Below are positions 24,293 through 34,140 of a stretch of DNA of 64,000 nt, one piece after another. A model generated the notes under the pieces. The model was not told the origin of the DNA. It did no database searches and was given only the letters and a program-made list of their open reading frames with translations. Source of the DNA: Dermacentor variabilis (Eukaryota > Arthropoda > Arachnida > Ixodida > Ixodidae); contig NC_134571.1 of assembly GCF_050947875.1 (NCBI RefSeq), forward strand, positions 225,442,024 to 225,506,023. The letters are read 5' to 3'. A program made the position numbers and the translations under genes. How positions within the stretch are numbered: the first letter of the stretch is position 1; each line of letters starts with the position of its first letter.

Positions 24293-24559
24293 CTATCGGC
24301 TTCTGAACGCAATTATTCCACTGTTGAGAAGGAATGCTTAGCAGTGGTGTGGGCGGTAAAGAAGTTTCACATTTATCTTTATGGGAGACATTTCCGAATT
24401 CAAACGGATCATCAGCCGCTTGAATACTTAACCAAGGCCAAGATGAACAATAGTAGAGTTATGAGATGGAGTTTGGCCCTCCAAGAATACTCATTTCAGG
24501 TGGAATATATTAAAGGCAGGGATAACGTTGGAGCGGACTTCTTGAGTCGAGCCAACTGA
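24293..24559 (+). pseudogene. C-terminal RNase H, copy 2 (after the stop)
   Basis: The same frame continues after the TGA: LSASERNYSTVEKECLAVV, the HFRIQTDHQPLEYLTKAK segment and the terminal VGADFLSRAN before the stop at 24557-24559. Only the single nonsense codon separates it from the upstream polyprotein. Confidence 0.85.
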
Positions 24560-24930
24560 GGTATCTCTGGGAGGTATCTTGTTGTTGCTGCTGTGTTATG
24601 TATCTCAGGGATGCATCGTGTTGTTGATGTTGTTTTGGTTGTTACGCGATTGTACAAAGGAGTGTGTTTTGGACATTAACATGTTTATTAAGGACACCAT
24701 GTGGACAATTGCATTGTTCTGAAAACGCAGTTAAGTTGTGGACATTAACATGTTTAGAACACCGTATGGACAACGGCAGTGAGGTGTTAGTGGTGTGCTT
24801 TTGGTGTGTGCTGGTCATCTACGTTGTGCTGTGTGGTGTGCTGGGGCCAGAATCGCCCCAGAAGATAGTCGGCTGGCTGGATGGCCTGAAGAGGAGGACG
24901 ACTTGAGCAGTTTTTCAGGGAAAAACTCTT
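24560..24930 (+). other. Region between pol and the polypurine tract, copy 2
   Basis: Counterpart of 18825-19204 without the 9-bp CAGCTCTAG segment. It has the same duplicated TGGACATTAACATGTTTA blocks and the same small hydrophobic frame (24664-24906). No gene is claimed. Confidence 0.5.
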
Positions 24931-24945
24931 GAGAGAGGGGGCCCT
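24931..24945 (+). promoter_or_regulatory. Polypurine tract, copy 2
   Basis: GAGAGAGGGGGCCCT directly before LTR 3. Confidence 0.75.
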
Positions 24946-25797
24946 TGTCACATATAAGAGGGAAGATGAAATAAAATGGTAGACGAAGAAAGGTTTCCAG
25001 AAGACGACGAGGATGGCGTTAAGAATGACGTGGATTAACCGAAGACGAAAGAAGATAAAGAAGAAGTTGCCAGTGAGGTGACAAGAGATGATTGGTGGAG
25101 AAGTTTCCGGTGAGATGGAAAGCGACGATTGGTGGAGAAGAGAAGACGAAGAGAAGGATTACGTGGACTAACAAGAAGGCTATAAAAGGGCGAGGAAGGG
25201 CGAGACACGGGGGGAGAAGAAAGCAGCGGAGACTCGGCGGGTGAGGGACGGTTCGACCGGAAGAGAGCGACGCCGGCTAGTGCTCCGGTGAGCTCGCGTT
25301 CTACGGCTTTGCTCCGCAGACTTCCTGCCGTTCCTGAGTCCGTTCCGGGGAGTCCACGGAGGACGCCACCACCTGCTACGGCCAGGGGTGTCTCTACCGC
25401 TGTCACCACCCTTCCGGGTGGTGCCCCAACGCCAACATCATCGGCCACACCTCCACGGGCGCTCGAACCGGGAGCGTGTACGACGCAACCAACGACGCCT
25501 CCAGCGACGCCAGCCCTCGAACGTCGAACGCCACTCCGACGCCGGCTACGGGACCCACACCACGCCACATCCGCACCGAACCAGACGTGAGCACGAACGC
25601 CAACCACTCTCAATAGAACGCTAGTGGCAGTGTTAGCGGTTCGTGTGTACTGATAGTTTTTGTATCTTGTGTGTTTTGTTAGGCTGTGTGCTGTTGTTCG
25701 TGTCGCGTGGGTGGTATTAAATGTGCATCTGTGTGGGTACCCATGTCGCCTAGTCCATTCTTTCGGCCAGAGTGTTCTCCGGAGGAGATCCGTGACA
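24946..25797 (+). repeat. LTR 3 (3' LTR of the compound element)
   Basis: Direct repeat of LTR 2 with two substitutions that I can find. TATAAAA at 25181-25187. It ends GTGACA at 25797 and is followed by TACTT, the right copy of the target duplication, and then by the ATG of LINE A ORF1. Confidence 0.93.
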
Positions 25798-25802
25798 TAC
25801 TT

Positions 25803-26066
25803 ATGGAATTAACTTTCCCTCCACTCCATGATCGCTCCTTCAAGAGGACGCGCATCGAAGATTCCTTCAACTTCTTCATGTGTCAGAAAGGAAAATTCCC
25901 AAAATACCATGTTATTCACAGTCAACATGAAAGCAAGACAGTCCCAACAATATCTCCTTTTGTTGTGGCAAAATCATTGGCAAACTCCATCGGCCCAGGC
26001 TACAAAGTAACTAAAATGGGAAGCGGCGATCTTGTTCTTGAACTTCGTGACAAGACAGTACAGTAA
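25803..26066 (+). pseudogene. LINE copy A ORF1, N-terminal part
   Basis: The ATG at 25803 follows the right TACTT duplication immediately. The reading starts MELTFPPLHDRSFKRTR and resembles copy B's MASSFPPSQ... start. It contains ISPFVVAKSLANSIGPGYKV and SGDLVLELRDKTVQ, then a TAA at 26064-26066. Related sequence continues in other frames (IPVSVGPHRSLNTVRGVVSG), so ORF1 is broken by small indels. ORF1 of this LINE type encodes the RNA-binding Gag-like protein of the ribonucleoprotein particle. Confidence 0.75.
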
Positions 26067-26195
26067 ATTTTCAAAACTAATTGCTTTTGGGGACATTCCA
26101 GTTTCAGTAGGCCCACATAGATCTTTGAACACTGTCCGCGGTGTCGTCTCTGGAGATGACCTGCTCGATCTTAGTGAAAGCGAGCTACTTGAGGG

Positions 26196-26699
26196 ATGGC
26201 AAGATTAAAATGTAGTAAAGGTCCAGAGAAAACGATTAGGCGGGACCGCAAGGAAATCCCCACAAAACAATTAATCTTAACTTTTGGAACTAGCAACTTA
26301 CCAGACTCAATAGAAACAGGATACTGCAAACTCCGTGTAAGGCCGTACATTCCTAACCCGCGCCGATGCTTCAAGTGTCAGCGGTTCGGGCACGGTTCAA
26401 AAAGCTTCCGAGGGCGCACTACTTGTGCAAAATGTGCGTCGAACGAGCACTCATTTGACACTTGCACTTCAACCACCCATTGTGCTAACTGCGACGGGGA
26501 TCACCCAGCGTACCCCCGTTCTTGCCCATCCTGGAAAAAAGATAAACAAATCATCGAAATCAAAATCAAACTGAACGCTTCTTTCCAAGAGGCGCGCAAG
26601 CGCTTCTCGCTGAAGCAAGCTAGTCCATCCTACACCGATGTGGCGCGCGGGGGGCAGCGCTACATCACTCGGCGGCCACCCAAGTCACACAGAGTGTGA
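26196..26699 (+). pseudogene. LINE copy A ORF1, zinc-knuckle part
   Basis: Open frame with three CCHC-type knuckles in a row: RCFKCQRFGHGSKSFRG (third ligand region degenerate, Ser-Phe for Ser-Cys), CAKCASNEHSFDTC and CANCDGDHPAYPRSC, followed by the charged segment EIKIKLNASFQEARKRFS. This array is typical of ORF1 in I- and Jockey-related LINEs. Downstream (26700-27000) is a Pro/Ala-rich, frameshifted C-terminal tail with a run of 13 C at 26718-26730. Confidence 0.8.
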
Positions 26700-27040
26700 C
26701 AGCGGTCACGCCATCAGCCCCCCCCCCCCCGGCCGGAACAGCCAGCGCCGTTCCAGCCGCCGCAAAGGAGGAACAGCGGACCCTCGGGCCTGTTAAACCC
26801 AGGGCCACTGCTCCTGCAGATCGGCCCACCCGTCCCGCGAAAATCCGCACTCCGCGGCAGTATCCACCGCCTCAGACGAGGTGATGGACACAACGAACAC
26901 AACTCCGGCGTCTGAGACGCCCAAGCAACGGCGCAGCTCTCTCGAGCGCACCGAGAAGAAAAATTCCGTATCACGGGGCCTGGAAAGGCCTCGTGAGTTA
27001 ATGTATATCTCTTAGACATACAGCACAAAACATACATAAT

Positions 27041-27806
27041 ATGGACACACAGATATTACAGTGGAATGTGAGGGGTTTACTCCGCAACCTGGACGATATT
27101 AAGGAACTTTTCCTTAGGTACACCCGAAAGGTGCTGTATGTCCAAGAAACACATCTTAAACCTTCATAAACAAACTTCCTCCGACTGTATGCAATTTTCG
27201 GAAAAGACCGAAACGAGGCCCTTGCCTCGTCGGGTGGTGTGGAAGTAATGGTAGATAAGAGTGCTGCTCGCCGGCAGTTCCAGCTTAAAACGCCCCAAGA
27301 GGCAGTTGCAGTCAGAGCAGTGCTTTTTAGTAAGCTCCTGACAATTGCATCCTTATACATTCGACCCAACTGTCAACTCTCCAAAACTGAATTTGAAAGC
27401 TTTATTGCGCAACTTCCGGAACCCTACATTGTCGTTGGAGACTTAGATGCCCATCATACCTTGTGGGGCGACAGTAGGTTTGATGCCAGAGGGCGTCTGA
27501 TTGAAAATTCCTCTTCAGTACGGGTGCATGCTTGCTACATAAGAAGGAGCCAACTTTTTACAGCGTTGCGCACAAGACATTTTCATCTATAGATTTATCC
27601 ATTGTTTCAAGTACAGTCGTGCAGTACATAGAGTGGAAAGTACATAAGGACCCATACGGGAGCGATCATGTCCCGATTGTTTTAAAATTAAGGAAACGGG
27701 ACGAATGTTCTGCACGTGTACCCCAGTGGAAACTTGACTCAGCTAACTGGCAGCGATACGCAGAGCTGACATATATGACCTGGGATGATATTCGCGCGCT
27801 TAGTAT
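27041..27806 (+). pseudogene. LINE copy A ORF2, APE-type endonuclease (truncated)
   Basis: The ATG at 27041 begins the apurinic-endonuclease-like domain that nicks target DNA: QWNVRGLLRNLDDIK, YVQETHLK, SLYIRPNCQL, a GDLDAHHTLWGDSR segment (usual GDFNAH), SSIDLSIVSS and GSDHVPIVLK. There is a TAA at about 27167 and a frameshift near 27530. The ORF is cut at 27806 by the second gypsy element, right after the endonuclease; RT and everything 3' of it are absent from this locus. Confidence 0.85.
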
Positions 27807-28222
27807 TGACACGTGTACTTATCTTTATCGGGCGACCACGTTTCGCCGTCTAACAAATGTAATCGCACAGCGCAGGACGCGCCTGCATGTATCCGAAGTT
27901 TCTGGAAAGTTATCGATGCTTCTACCCGGCTGTCTGTTGTGCCGAACCTTGTGTTATCTGATTTCATCGCGTGACGCGAATGGTGTAGAACTTTGTGGAG
28001 GGCACGCGGGTCCGAACGATTAGTCTGGAACATTCGACGACTGCTGTATAAAAGCCGACGCGCTTGACCCGCTGATCAGATTTTCGACGATCGCCGACCG
28101 TGTTCGCAGCTATCGTTGTGCTATAAGTGTAGCGTCTTGTGGGCACAGGTTCGCCCAATAAAAGTTAGTTTTGTCGTTCACAGCATTGCTACTGTGTTCT
28201 TCATCGTCACCCCCACGTGACA
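27807..28222 (+). repeat. 5' LTR of second gypsy element
   Basis: Starts TGACACGTGTAC and ends CCACGTGACA. Contains TATAAAA at 28047-28053 and AATAAA at 28157-28162, which places R roughly between 28075 and 28185. Followed by TCTGGTGGAGGTGC at the internal start, where a primer-binding site would be expected. Confidence 0.88.
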
Positions 28223-28245
28223 TCTGGTGGAGGTGCTTTTCGTTC

Positions 28246-29140
28246 ATGTACCGGACGCCCCCGACAGGCCATGATCCAAGCCCGGACCTCAAAGAGAACA
28301 TCAACGTAGTCCCGGACCATCGAGCAAGCCGCCGTCTTCAACAACTGCCCCCGGAGAACGGACTTTTGCCTGAGACGACCAGGAAGATCGCCACCAAGTC
28401 CAACCCAGTGGCAGCCCCGGCGTCCCCCATCGTGCTGCAGCAGCCCTGAGAGCCTTCGACGTTCCGCGGTTCTACGTTCGAGGACCCGGAAAACTGGCTT
28501 GAGATATACGAGGGTCGCTGCTTTTAACAACTGGAACAGCGACGACAAAATGCGACATGTCTTCTTCGCATTGGCAGACGCTGCCAGGGCGTGGTTCGAG
28601 AACCGAGAAGCCACCCTAATGATGTGGGACCTGTTCCGAAGCGGCTTCCTGCAGACCTTCACAAGAGTCGTACGCCGAGAACGAGCCCAAGCACTACTAG
28701 AAACCAGATTGCAGCTGCCTAATGAAACCACCGCTATCTTTAGAGAAGAAATGAGCCGCCTATTCCGCCACGCCGACCCGGAAATGTCCGAGGAAAAGAA
28801 AGCCCGGCTACTGATGCGCGGTGTAAAGGAGGAACTTTTCACCGGAATGGTACGGAGCCCACCGAAGACCGTCGACGAGTTTCTTCGCGAGGCCACAAGC
28901 ATCGAGAAGACACTGGAAATGCGGAACCGGCAGTTCAACCGCCGCACGAGCTCGACAAACTACGCCGGAATTGCGTCACTGGCCACCGACGACCTGCGAG
29001 ATACTCTTCCGAGCGGTCGTGCGGGACGAACTACAGAAGCTGTTGCCTTCATCACAGCCTCAAGTGTCTTCGATTGCCGGCGCCGTGCGCGAGGAGCTCC
29101 AACAAAACTCGGAGTAGGCCCTGAATCGCCGCAGCCTTAG
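28246..29140 (+). pseudogene. gag of second gypsy element
   Basis: The N-terminal reading begins at the ATG 28246 (MYRTPPTGHDPSPDLKEN) and hits a TGA near 28447. Related sequence goes on (FRGSTFEDPENWLEIYEG) and changes frame near 28505 into the capsid-like segment AAFNNWNSDDKMRHVFFALA, AARAWFENREATLMMWDLF, EEKKARLLMRGVKEELF and VDEFLREATSIEKTLEM. This is a typical retrotransposon Gag domain. Confidence 0.82.
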
Positions 29141-29800
29141 CCGCAAGCAATGACATACGCCGCTGTAGCCCGCTGTCACGTTCCCCCTCCGCGCCCAGGG
29201 CCGAGCCCAGTGACGATACAGTTCCGTCGTCCACCGCCACCCCCGCCGCCAGCACGCCAATCCGTTACCCACGCGGCATTCCAAGGAAGACTGACGTTTG
29301 GCGTGCCCCCGACCACCGCCCGCTCTTCTACCACAGCGGAGAAGCCGGCCATGTGTACCGCCGATGCCCATACCGGCAGATCGGCCTGCGAGGTTTCGCC
29401 TTTAACGTGCCGCGGCCGCAGAATGGCGAACGACCACGCGTTATCGCCGACTACCTCGCCGCTACTCAATGGAGCCCTCGACGACCGTACCGTTCGCCGT
29501 CACCAGGCCGCTACCTGTCGCCACAGCGCCGGCCATACACCGGCCCAGCCCGGGGCCGCTCTGCGAGCCCACACCCGCAAAACTAAAAGCAGAAACCGAT
29601 GGAGGAGCGGTTGCTGTTCGTCGAACTGACGAAGATCCTCCGCCGCCGACGAAGACGACGAAGAAACCATCTCGACGACCTAATGACGACACGCCGCCCT
29701 CTCGACGAAGTCACGAAGCCAGGATTACACCGACGAAAGACGACTTGACGACGCGACGTTTTAGCTTCAGTTCAACAGGACGCAGCCGTGATCCGATGCC
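29141..29800 (+). pseudogene. Nucleocapsid and linker of second gypsy element
   Basis: Frame-shifted remnant. At about 29327-29375 a zinc knuckle is recognisable as YHSGEAGHVYRRCP; its first two Cys positions are replaced, so it would not bind zinc normally. It is followed by a Pro/Arg/Ser-rich segment (RSPSPGRYLSPQRRPYTGPA) and an Arg-rich tract. The overlapping frames here are shadows. Confidence 0.65.
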
Positions 29801-30092
29801 AAGACCCAACTGCAACGCCAGACAAAGAACCACCGACCTCGACGTGGTTCTCGACGGCCACGCAGTCACTGCCTTAGTGGACACAGGGGCCGATTACTCC
29901 GTTAGGAGTGGACACGTCGCCGACCAGTTGAAGAAGGTTAAGGCTGCATGAGAGGGCCCCCAAATTCGGACCGCTGGAGGACACGTCATTACGCCGACTG
30001 GGATCTGCACGGCAAGAATTACCGTTCATGACCAGACTTACCCTGAAACCTTCGCTATCCTCCAGCAGTGTTGACGAGACGTCATTCTCGGC
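29801..30092 (+). pseudogene. Protease of second gypsy element
   Basis: Retroviral-type aspartic protease: VVLDGHAVTALVDTGADYSV carries the DTGAD active site near 29880-29894. A TGA at about 29949-29951 interrupts it, then AGGHVITPTGICTARITVHD and a further stop before DVILGMEFL, which is the C-terminal ILGMDFL-type motif of this family. Confidence 0.8.
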
Positions 30093-31445
30093 ATGGAATT
30101 CCTGAATCAATATGGCGCAGTAATAGACCTGAAGCCGAAATCGATAACGCTGTGGCAAGATCAAGCGATACCACCGGAGATCTCTCGTAGTCACCACGCC
30201 TTGAGTGTGCTCGAAGATCAAGTGAGCATCCCGCCGCGCTCCAGCATTATTATTTCCGTCAGCATCGAAACACCCTCTGACGTAGAAGGCGTCATCGAGG
30301 GCGACCAACATCTACTGCTCGACCGTGAAATTTGCGTCGCAAGAGGGATCGCTCGAATCCACGAAGGGCAAGTGAAAGTTATGCTAACCAACTTCAGCCA
30401 AGAGTTCAAGCACATCAACAAGGGCACAACAATCGCATACATTGAGGAAATTGTGGAAACCAGCAATGCCTTTGTCCTCTCGGGTTCAGCCGCATCTACC
30501 CCGATGAGCATAGTCCCTGAACCAGATTTCGACGTGAATCCAAGTCTTCCTATGGGTAAGCAGCAACAGATCAGAAGCCTTCTCCGACGATACAAAGACT
30601 GCTTTTCGACGTCATCGAGGATTCGACAAACACCAGTTGCAAAGCATCGCATAATAACCGAAGAGTGCGCTCGACCACTCCGCCAGAGCCCTTACCGAGT
30701 TTCGACGCGAGAACGTGAAGCTATTAGGCAACAAGTCGACGAAATGCTGCGCGACGACATCATCCAGCCGTCGAAAAGCCCGTGGGCCTCTCCTGTAGCC
30801 CTGGTGAAGGAAAAGGACGGAACCCTACGCTTCTACGTCGATTATCGTCGACTGAACAAGATCACGAAGAAGGATGTGTACCCCCTTCCACGGATAGACG
30901 ACGCATTGGATCGGCTCTGCAGCGCTAAATACTTCTCGTCGATGGACCTCAAGTCTGGCTACTGGCAAATAGAAGTCGACGAGAGAGATCGCGATAAGAC
31001 TGCCTTCATCACGCCAGACGGCCTCTACGAGTTCAAGGTCATGCCATTCGGCCTGTGCTCGGCGCCTGCAACGTTTCAGCGCGTCATAGACACGGTGTTA
31101 GCAGGCCTAAAGTGGCAGACGTGTCTTGTTTACTTGGATGATGTCGTTGTCTTCGCCGGAAATTTCGGAGATCACCTGAGGCGGCTTGCGACAGTGTTAG
31201 AGGCCATGAAGTCATCAGGGCTCACTATGAAGCCGGAAAAGTGCCGCTTCGCTTACGATGAGCTTTTGTTCCTAGGCCACGTCATCAGCAAATCAGGAAT
31301 ACGCCTCGACCCACAGAAGACAGCTGCCATCGTAAAGTTTCCGCAACCAACCGACAAGAAGGCAGTGCGCAGATTCTTGCGCACTGTCTTCAAGGGCTTT
31401 TCACGCATCGAGGAGCCGCTAACACATCTAACCAAATGTGATTGA
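30093..31445 (+). pseudogene. Reverse transcriptase of second gypsy element
   Basis: Open for 450 codons. RT motifs: PYRVSTREREAIRQQVDEML, KSPWASPVALVKEKDGTLRF, DYRRLNKITKKDVYPLPRID, FSSMDLKSGYWQIEVDERD, KVMPFGLCSAPATFQRVID, and YLDD at 31131-31142, followed by the thumb/connection KPEKCRFAYDELLFLGHVIS. Near the end the usual GLCxYYRRFI segment is missing (FLRTVFKGFSRIEEPLTHL), an internal deletion. The frame ends with TGA 31443-31445 just before RNase H. Confidence 0.92.
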
Positions 31446-31956
31446 GTTCAATAGGGAAACGCCGCAGGCCAAGGCATTTCAAGAACTCAAACGACGCATG
31501 CAGTCGCCGCCGGTACTTGCACACTTCGACGAGGACGCCGATACCGAAATCCACACTGACGCCAGTAGCCTAGGCCTCGGTGCCGTCCTAGTCCAGAGTA
31601 AACAAGGACTTGAACGGGTGATATCGTATGATAGCCGGTCGCTGTCACAAGCGGAAAGCAATTATTCTACGACTGAAAAGGAATGCCTCGCCATCATTTG
31701 GGCTACAGCTAAATTCCACCCTTACCTCTATGGCAAGCCATTCAAAGTCGTCAGCGACCATCACGCGTTGTGTTGGCTAGCTAACCTAAAGGACCCTTCA
31801 GGATGGCTGGCGCGGTGGAGCCTCCGACTGCAAGAATATGTCGTCACGGTAATATACAAGTCCGGAAGAAAACACTCCGACGCCGACTGCTTATCACGCG
31901 CCCCCATCGAGCCCGCGCCGCAAGACGACGAGGACGACGACGCCTTCCTTGGATAA
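31438..31956 (+). pseudogene. RNase H of second gypsy element
   Basis: In a different frame from the RT, with an 8-bp overlap. Motifs: [16 protein letters not shown] (first Asp), [19 protein letters not shown] (Glu), [18 protein letters not shown] (Asp), [16 protein letters not shown]. The TAA at 31954-31956 then cuts the polyprotein before integrase. Confidence 0.9.
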
Positions 31957-33157
31957 TAAGCGCGGAAGACTTCACTAAACAGCAACGGGCAGACCCGGAG
32001 CTAAAAGGCCTCGTCTAGTATTTGGAAGGGAACACCGACGTTGTCCCTAGGGCATTTAAGCGCGGGTTGCCTTCGTTCACGCTACAAAAGAACCTGCTCG
32101 TGAAGAAGAACTTCTCACCAGTCCGCGCCAGCTTCCTTCTCGTTGTACCGTCAGCGCTGCGTCCAGAAATAGTGCACGCCCTACACGACGATCCAACCGC
32201 TGGGCACCTTGGATTCTCCCGGATGCTGTCGCAAATACAGGAAAGGTATTACTGGCCGCGTGTGACCGCCGACGTCACCCGTTACGTCAAGACATGCCGA
32301 GACTCAACGACGTAAGACACCACCGACAAGGCCAGCAGCATTACTACAGCCGATCGAAGCTCCTCCCCGACCATTCCTGCAGATTAGGATGGATTTGTTG
32401 GGGGCGTTTCCGATGTCGACATCCGGGAATAAGTGGATCGTGGTGGCGACGGACTATCTCACCCGCTTTGCTGAAACTATAGCTCTACCAAAAGGCAGCG
32501 CAGCCGAAGTGGCGAACTTTTTCGTCGAGAACATCCTGCTACGACATGGTGCCCTAGAAGTCCTCATCACCGACAGAGGAAGGGCTTTTACAGCAGAGCT
32601 CACCCAAGCCATTCTGCAGTACAGCCAGGCAAGCCATAGGAGGACAACTGCCTACCATGCGCAGATGAATCGTCTCACGGAGCGCCTGAACAAGACCCTC
32701 GCCGACATCCTAGCAATGTACGTCGACGTCGAGCACAAGACGTGGGACGCGGTCCTGCCGTATGTAACCTTGGCTTACAACACGGCGGTGCAAGAAACAA
32801 CACAGATCACGCCGTTTAAGCTGGTTTACGGCAGGAAACCGACGACGACGCTCCACGCCATGCTGCCCCACGTCACTGACGAAGAGAATCTTGACGTCGC
32901 TAGCTATCTCCAGCGCGCCGAAGAAGCCCGACAGCTCGCCCGCCTACGGATCAAGGACCAACAGAGGACCGACAGCCGACACTACAACCTCCGACGACGC
33001 TTCGTCGAGTACCAGCCCGGCAACCGTGTTTGGGTTTGGACACCGATACGCCGACGAGGACTGAGTGAGAAACTATTGCGCCGCTATTTTGGACCCTACA
33101 AGGTCATTCGACGTATTGGCGCACTGGACTATGAGGTCGTGCGAGACGGAATTTAGC
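31957..33157 (+). pseudogene. Integrase of second gypsy element
   Basis: N-terminal zinc region LHDDPTAGHLGFSRML and RYYWPRVTADVTRYVKTC; the second Cys of HHCC and the following segment are lost to a frameshift near 32300, and the reading resumes at about 32389. The core has D in MDLLGAFP, D in LITDRGRAF and E in RLTERLNK, with 35 residues between the last two (D,D35E). The C-terminal part is present (YQPGNRVWVWTPIRRRGLSEK, YFGPYKVIRRIGALDYEV), with a TAG at 33154-33156. The Gln of the usual HPQTNG segment is altered (HAQMNR). Confidence 0.88.
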
Positions 33158-33319
33158 ATTCATAGCGGCGCCGCGCGCGATCTGAAGTGGTCCACGTGGT
33201 GCGTCTGAAACCCTTTTGCGGACGCTGACGAACTTCTTTATTTTATTGTTAGGGGTGTTTTTCTTTATTACTTTTGTTTGTATGCAGCATCGGGTCGATG
33301 CTTTTTAAGAGGGGTGTAT
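33158..33319 (+). other. 3' untranslated region and polypurine tract of second gypsy element
   Basis: Non-coding. A remnant of the integrase C-terminal end (VVHVVRLKPF) is readable at about 33189-33220. The tract AAGAGGGGTGTAT directly before the LTR at 33320 is the polypurine tract. Confidence 0.65.
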
Positions 33320-33735
33320 TGACACGTGTACCTATCTTTATCGGGTGACCACGTTTCGCCGCCTAACAAATGTAATCGCACAGCGCGGGACGCGCCTGCT
33401 CGTATCCGAAGTTTCTAGAAAGTTATCGATGCTTCTACCCGGCTGTCTGTTGTCACCGAACCTTGTGTTATCTGATTTCATCGCGTGACGCGAATGGTGT
33501 AGAACTTTGTGGAAGGCACGCGGGTCCGAACGATTAGTCTGGAACATTCGACGACTGCTGTATAAAAGCAGACGCGCTTGACCCGCTAATCCGATTTTCT
33601 ACGATCGCCGACCATGTTCGCCGCTATCGTTGTGCTATAAGTGTAGCCTGTCTTGTGGGCACAGGTTCGCCCAATAAAAGTTAACTTTGTCGTTCACAGT
33701 ATTGCTACTGTGTTCTTCAACGTCACCACCACGTG
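33320..33735 (+). repeat. 3' LTR of second gypsy element, fused to satellite
   Basis: Begins TGACACGTGTACC; TATAAAA at 33561-33567, AATAAA at 33673-33678. It ends at CCACCACGTG, just short of the final ACA of the 5' LTR, and continues as GAAATGTAAAGGTAGACACAACGG, which is satellite from its TATA box onward. No target duplication and no LINE A sequence follow. Confidence 0.88.
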
Positions 33736-34140
33736 GAAATGTAAAGGTAGACACAACGGCACTTACTCCAGCAGCAGTTCCGGCGGAATCTCCGCTTTTT
33801 CAGACAATTCTTCTTGCCACCACGTTAATCAGCTGCCTGTGTGCGTGGTCGGCCTTGATTCCTGCGTCCTCGGTGCCCACGTGGCTTAATTTCAAGATCC
33901 CGTTGCACTCACTGCGAGTGCATAAAGGCGCCTTCGTCATGTACGGCCTGCTGCGTCTGTGCCGACTACACGTGGCTATCAACGAGCACTACATAGAGAT
34001 CGACACAACGCACTTACTCCAGCAGCAGTTACGACGGCACCTCCGCTTTTCAGACAATTCGTCTTGCCACCATGTTAATCAGTTGCCTGTGTTCGTGGTC
34101 GTCCTTGATTCCTGCGCCCTCGGCGCCCGACGTGGCTTAA
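33736..34140. repeat. Tandem satellite, block 3
   Basis: About 1.6 monomers of the 252-bp family, starting at the TATAAAGG-like box and ending at GGCTTAA, where the TTAA-flanked transposon is inserted (TTAA 34137-34140). Confidence 0.9.

Larger units (their letters stand above)
13479..25797 (+). mobile_element. Compound Ty3/gypsy-type retrotransposon with three LTRs (LTR-internal-LTR-internal-LTR)
   Basis: Three direct LTR copies (13479-14332, 19220-20071, 24946-25797; 854, 852 and 852 bp) start TGTCACATATAAGAGGG and end GATCCGTGACA. They enclose two nearly identical internal regions (14333-19219 and 20072-24945). The whole unit is flanked by a perfect 5-bp target duplication TACTT (13474-13478 and 25798-25802), and removing it rejoins the LINE A 5' UTR to its ORF1 ATG. 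So one element inserted and later gained a second unit by LTR-LTR recombination. Domain order in pol is protease, integrase, RT, RNase H. Both copies carry stops. Confidence 0.95.
27807..33735 (+). mobile_element. Ty3/gypsy retrotransposon, second family, degenerate
   Basis: LTRs at 27807-28222 and 33320-33735 (both 416 bp) with gag, protease, RT, RNase H and integrase in the standard gypsy order. The reading frame is broken at least six times. The left flank is LINE A endonuclease (AGTAT); the right flank is satellite, with no matching target duplication. The minus-strand element at 62754-64000 is of the same family. Confidence 0.92.
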
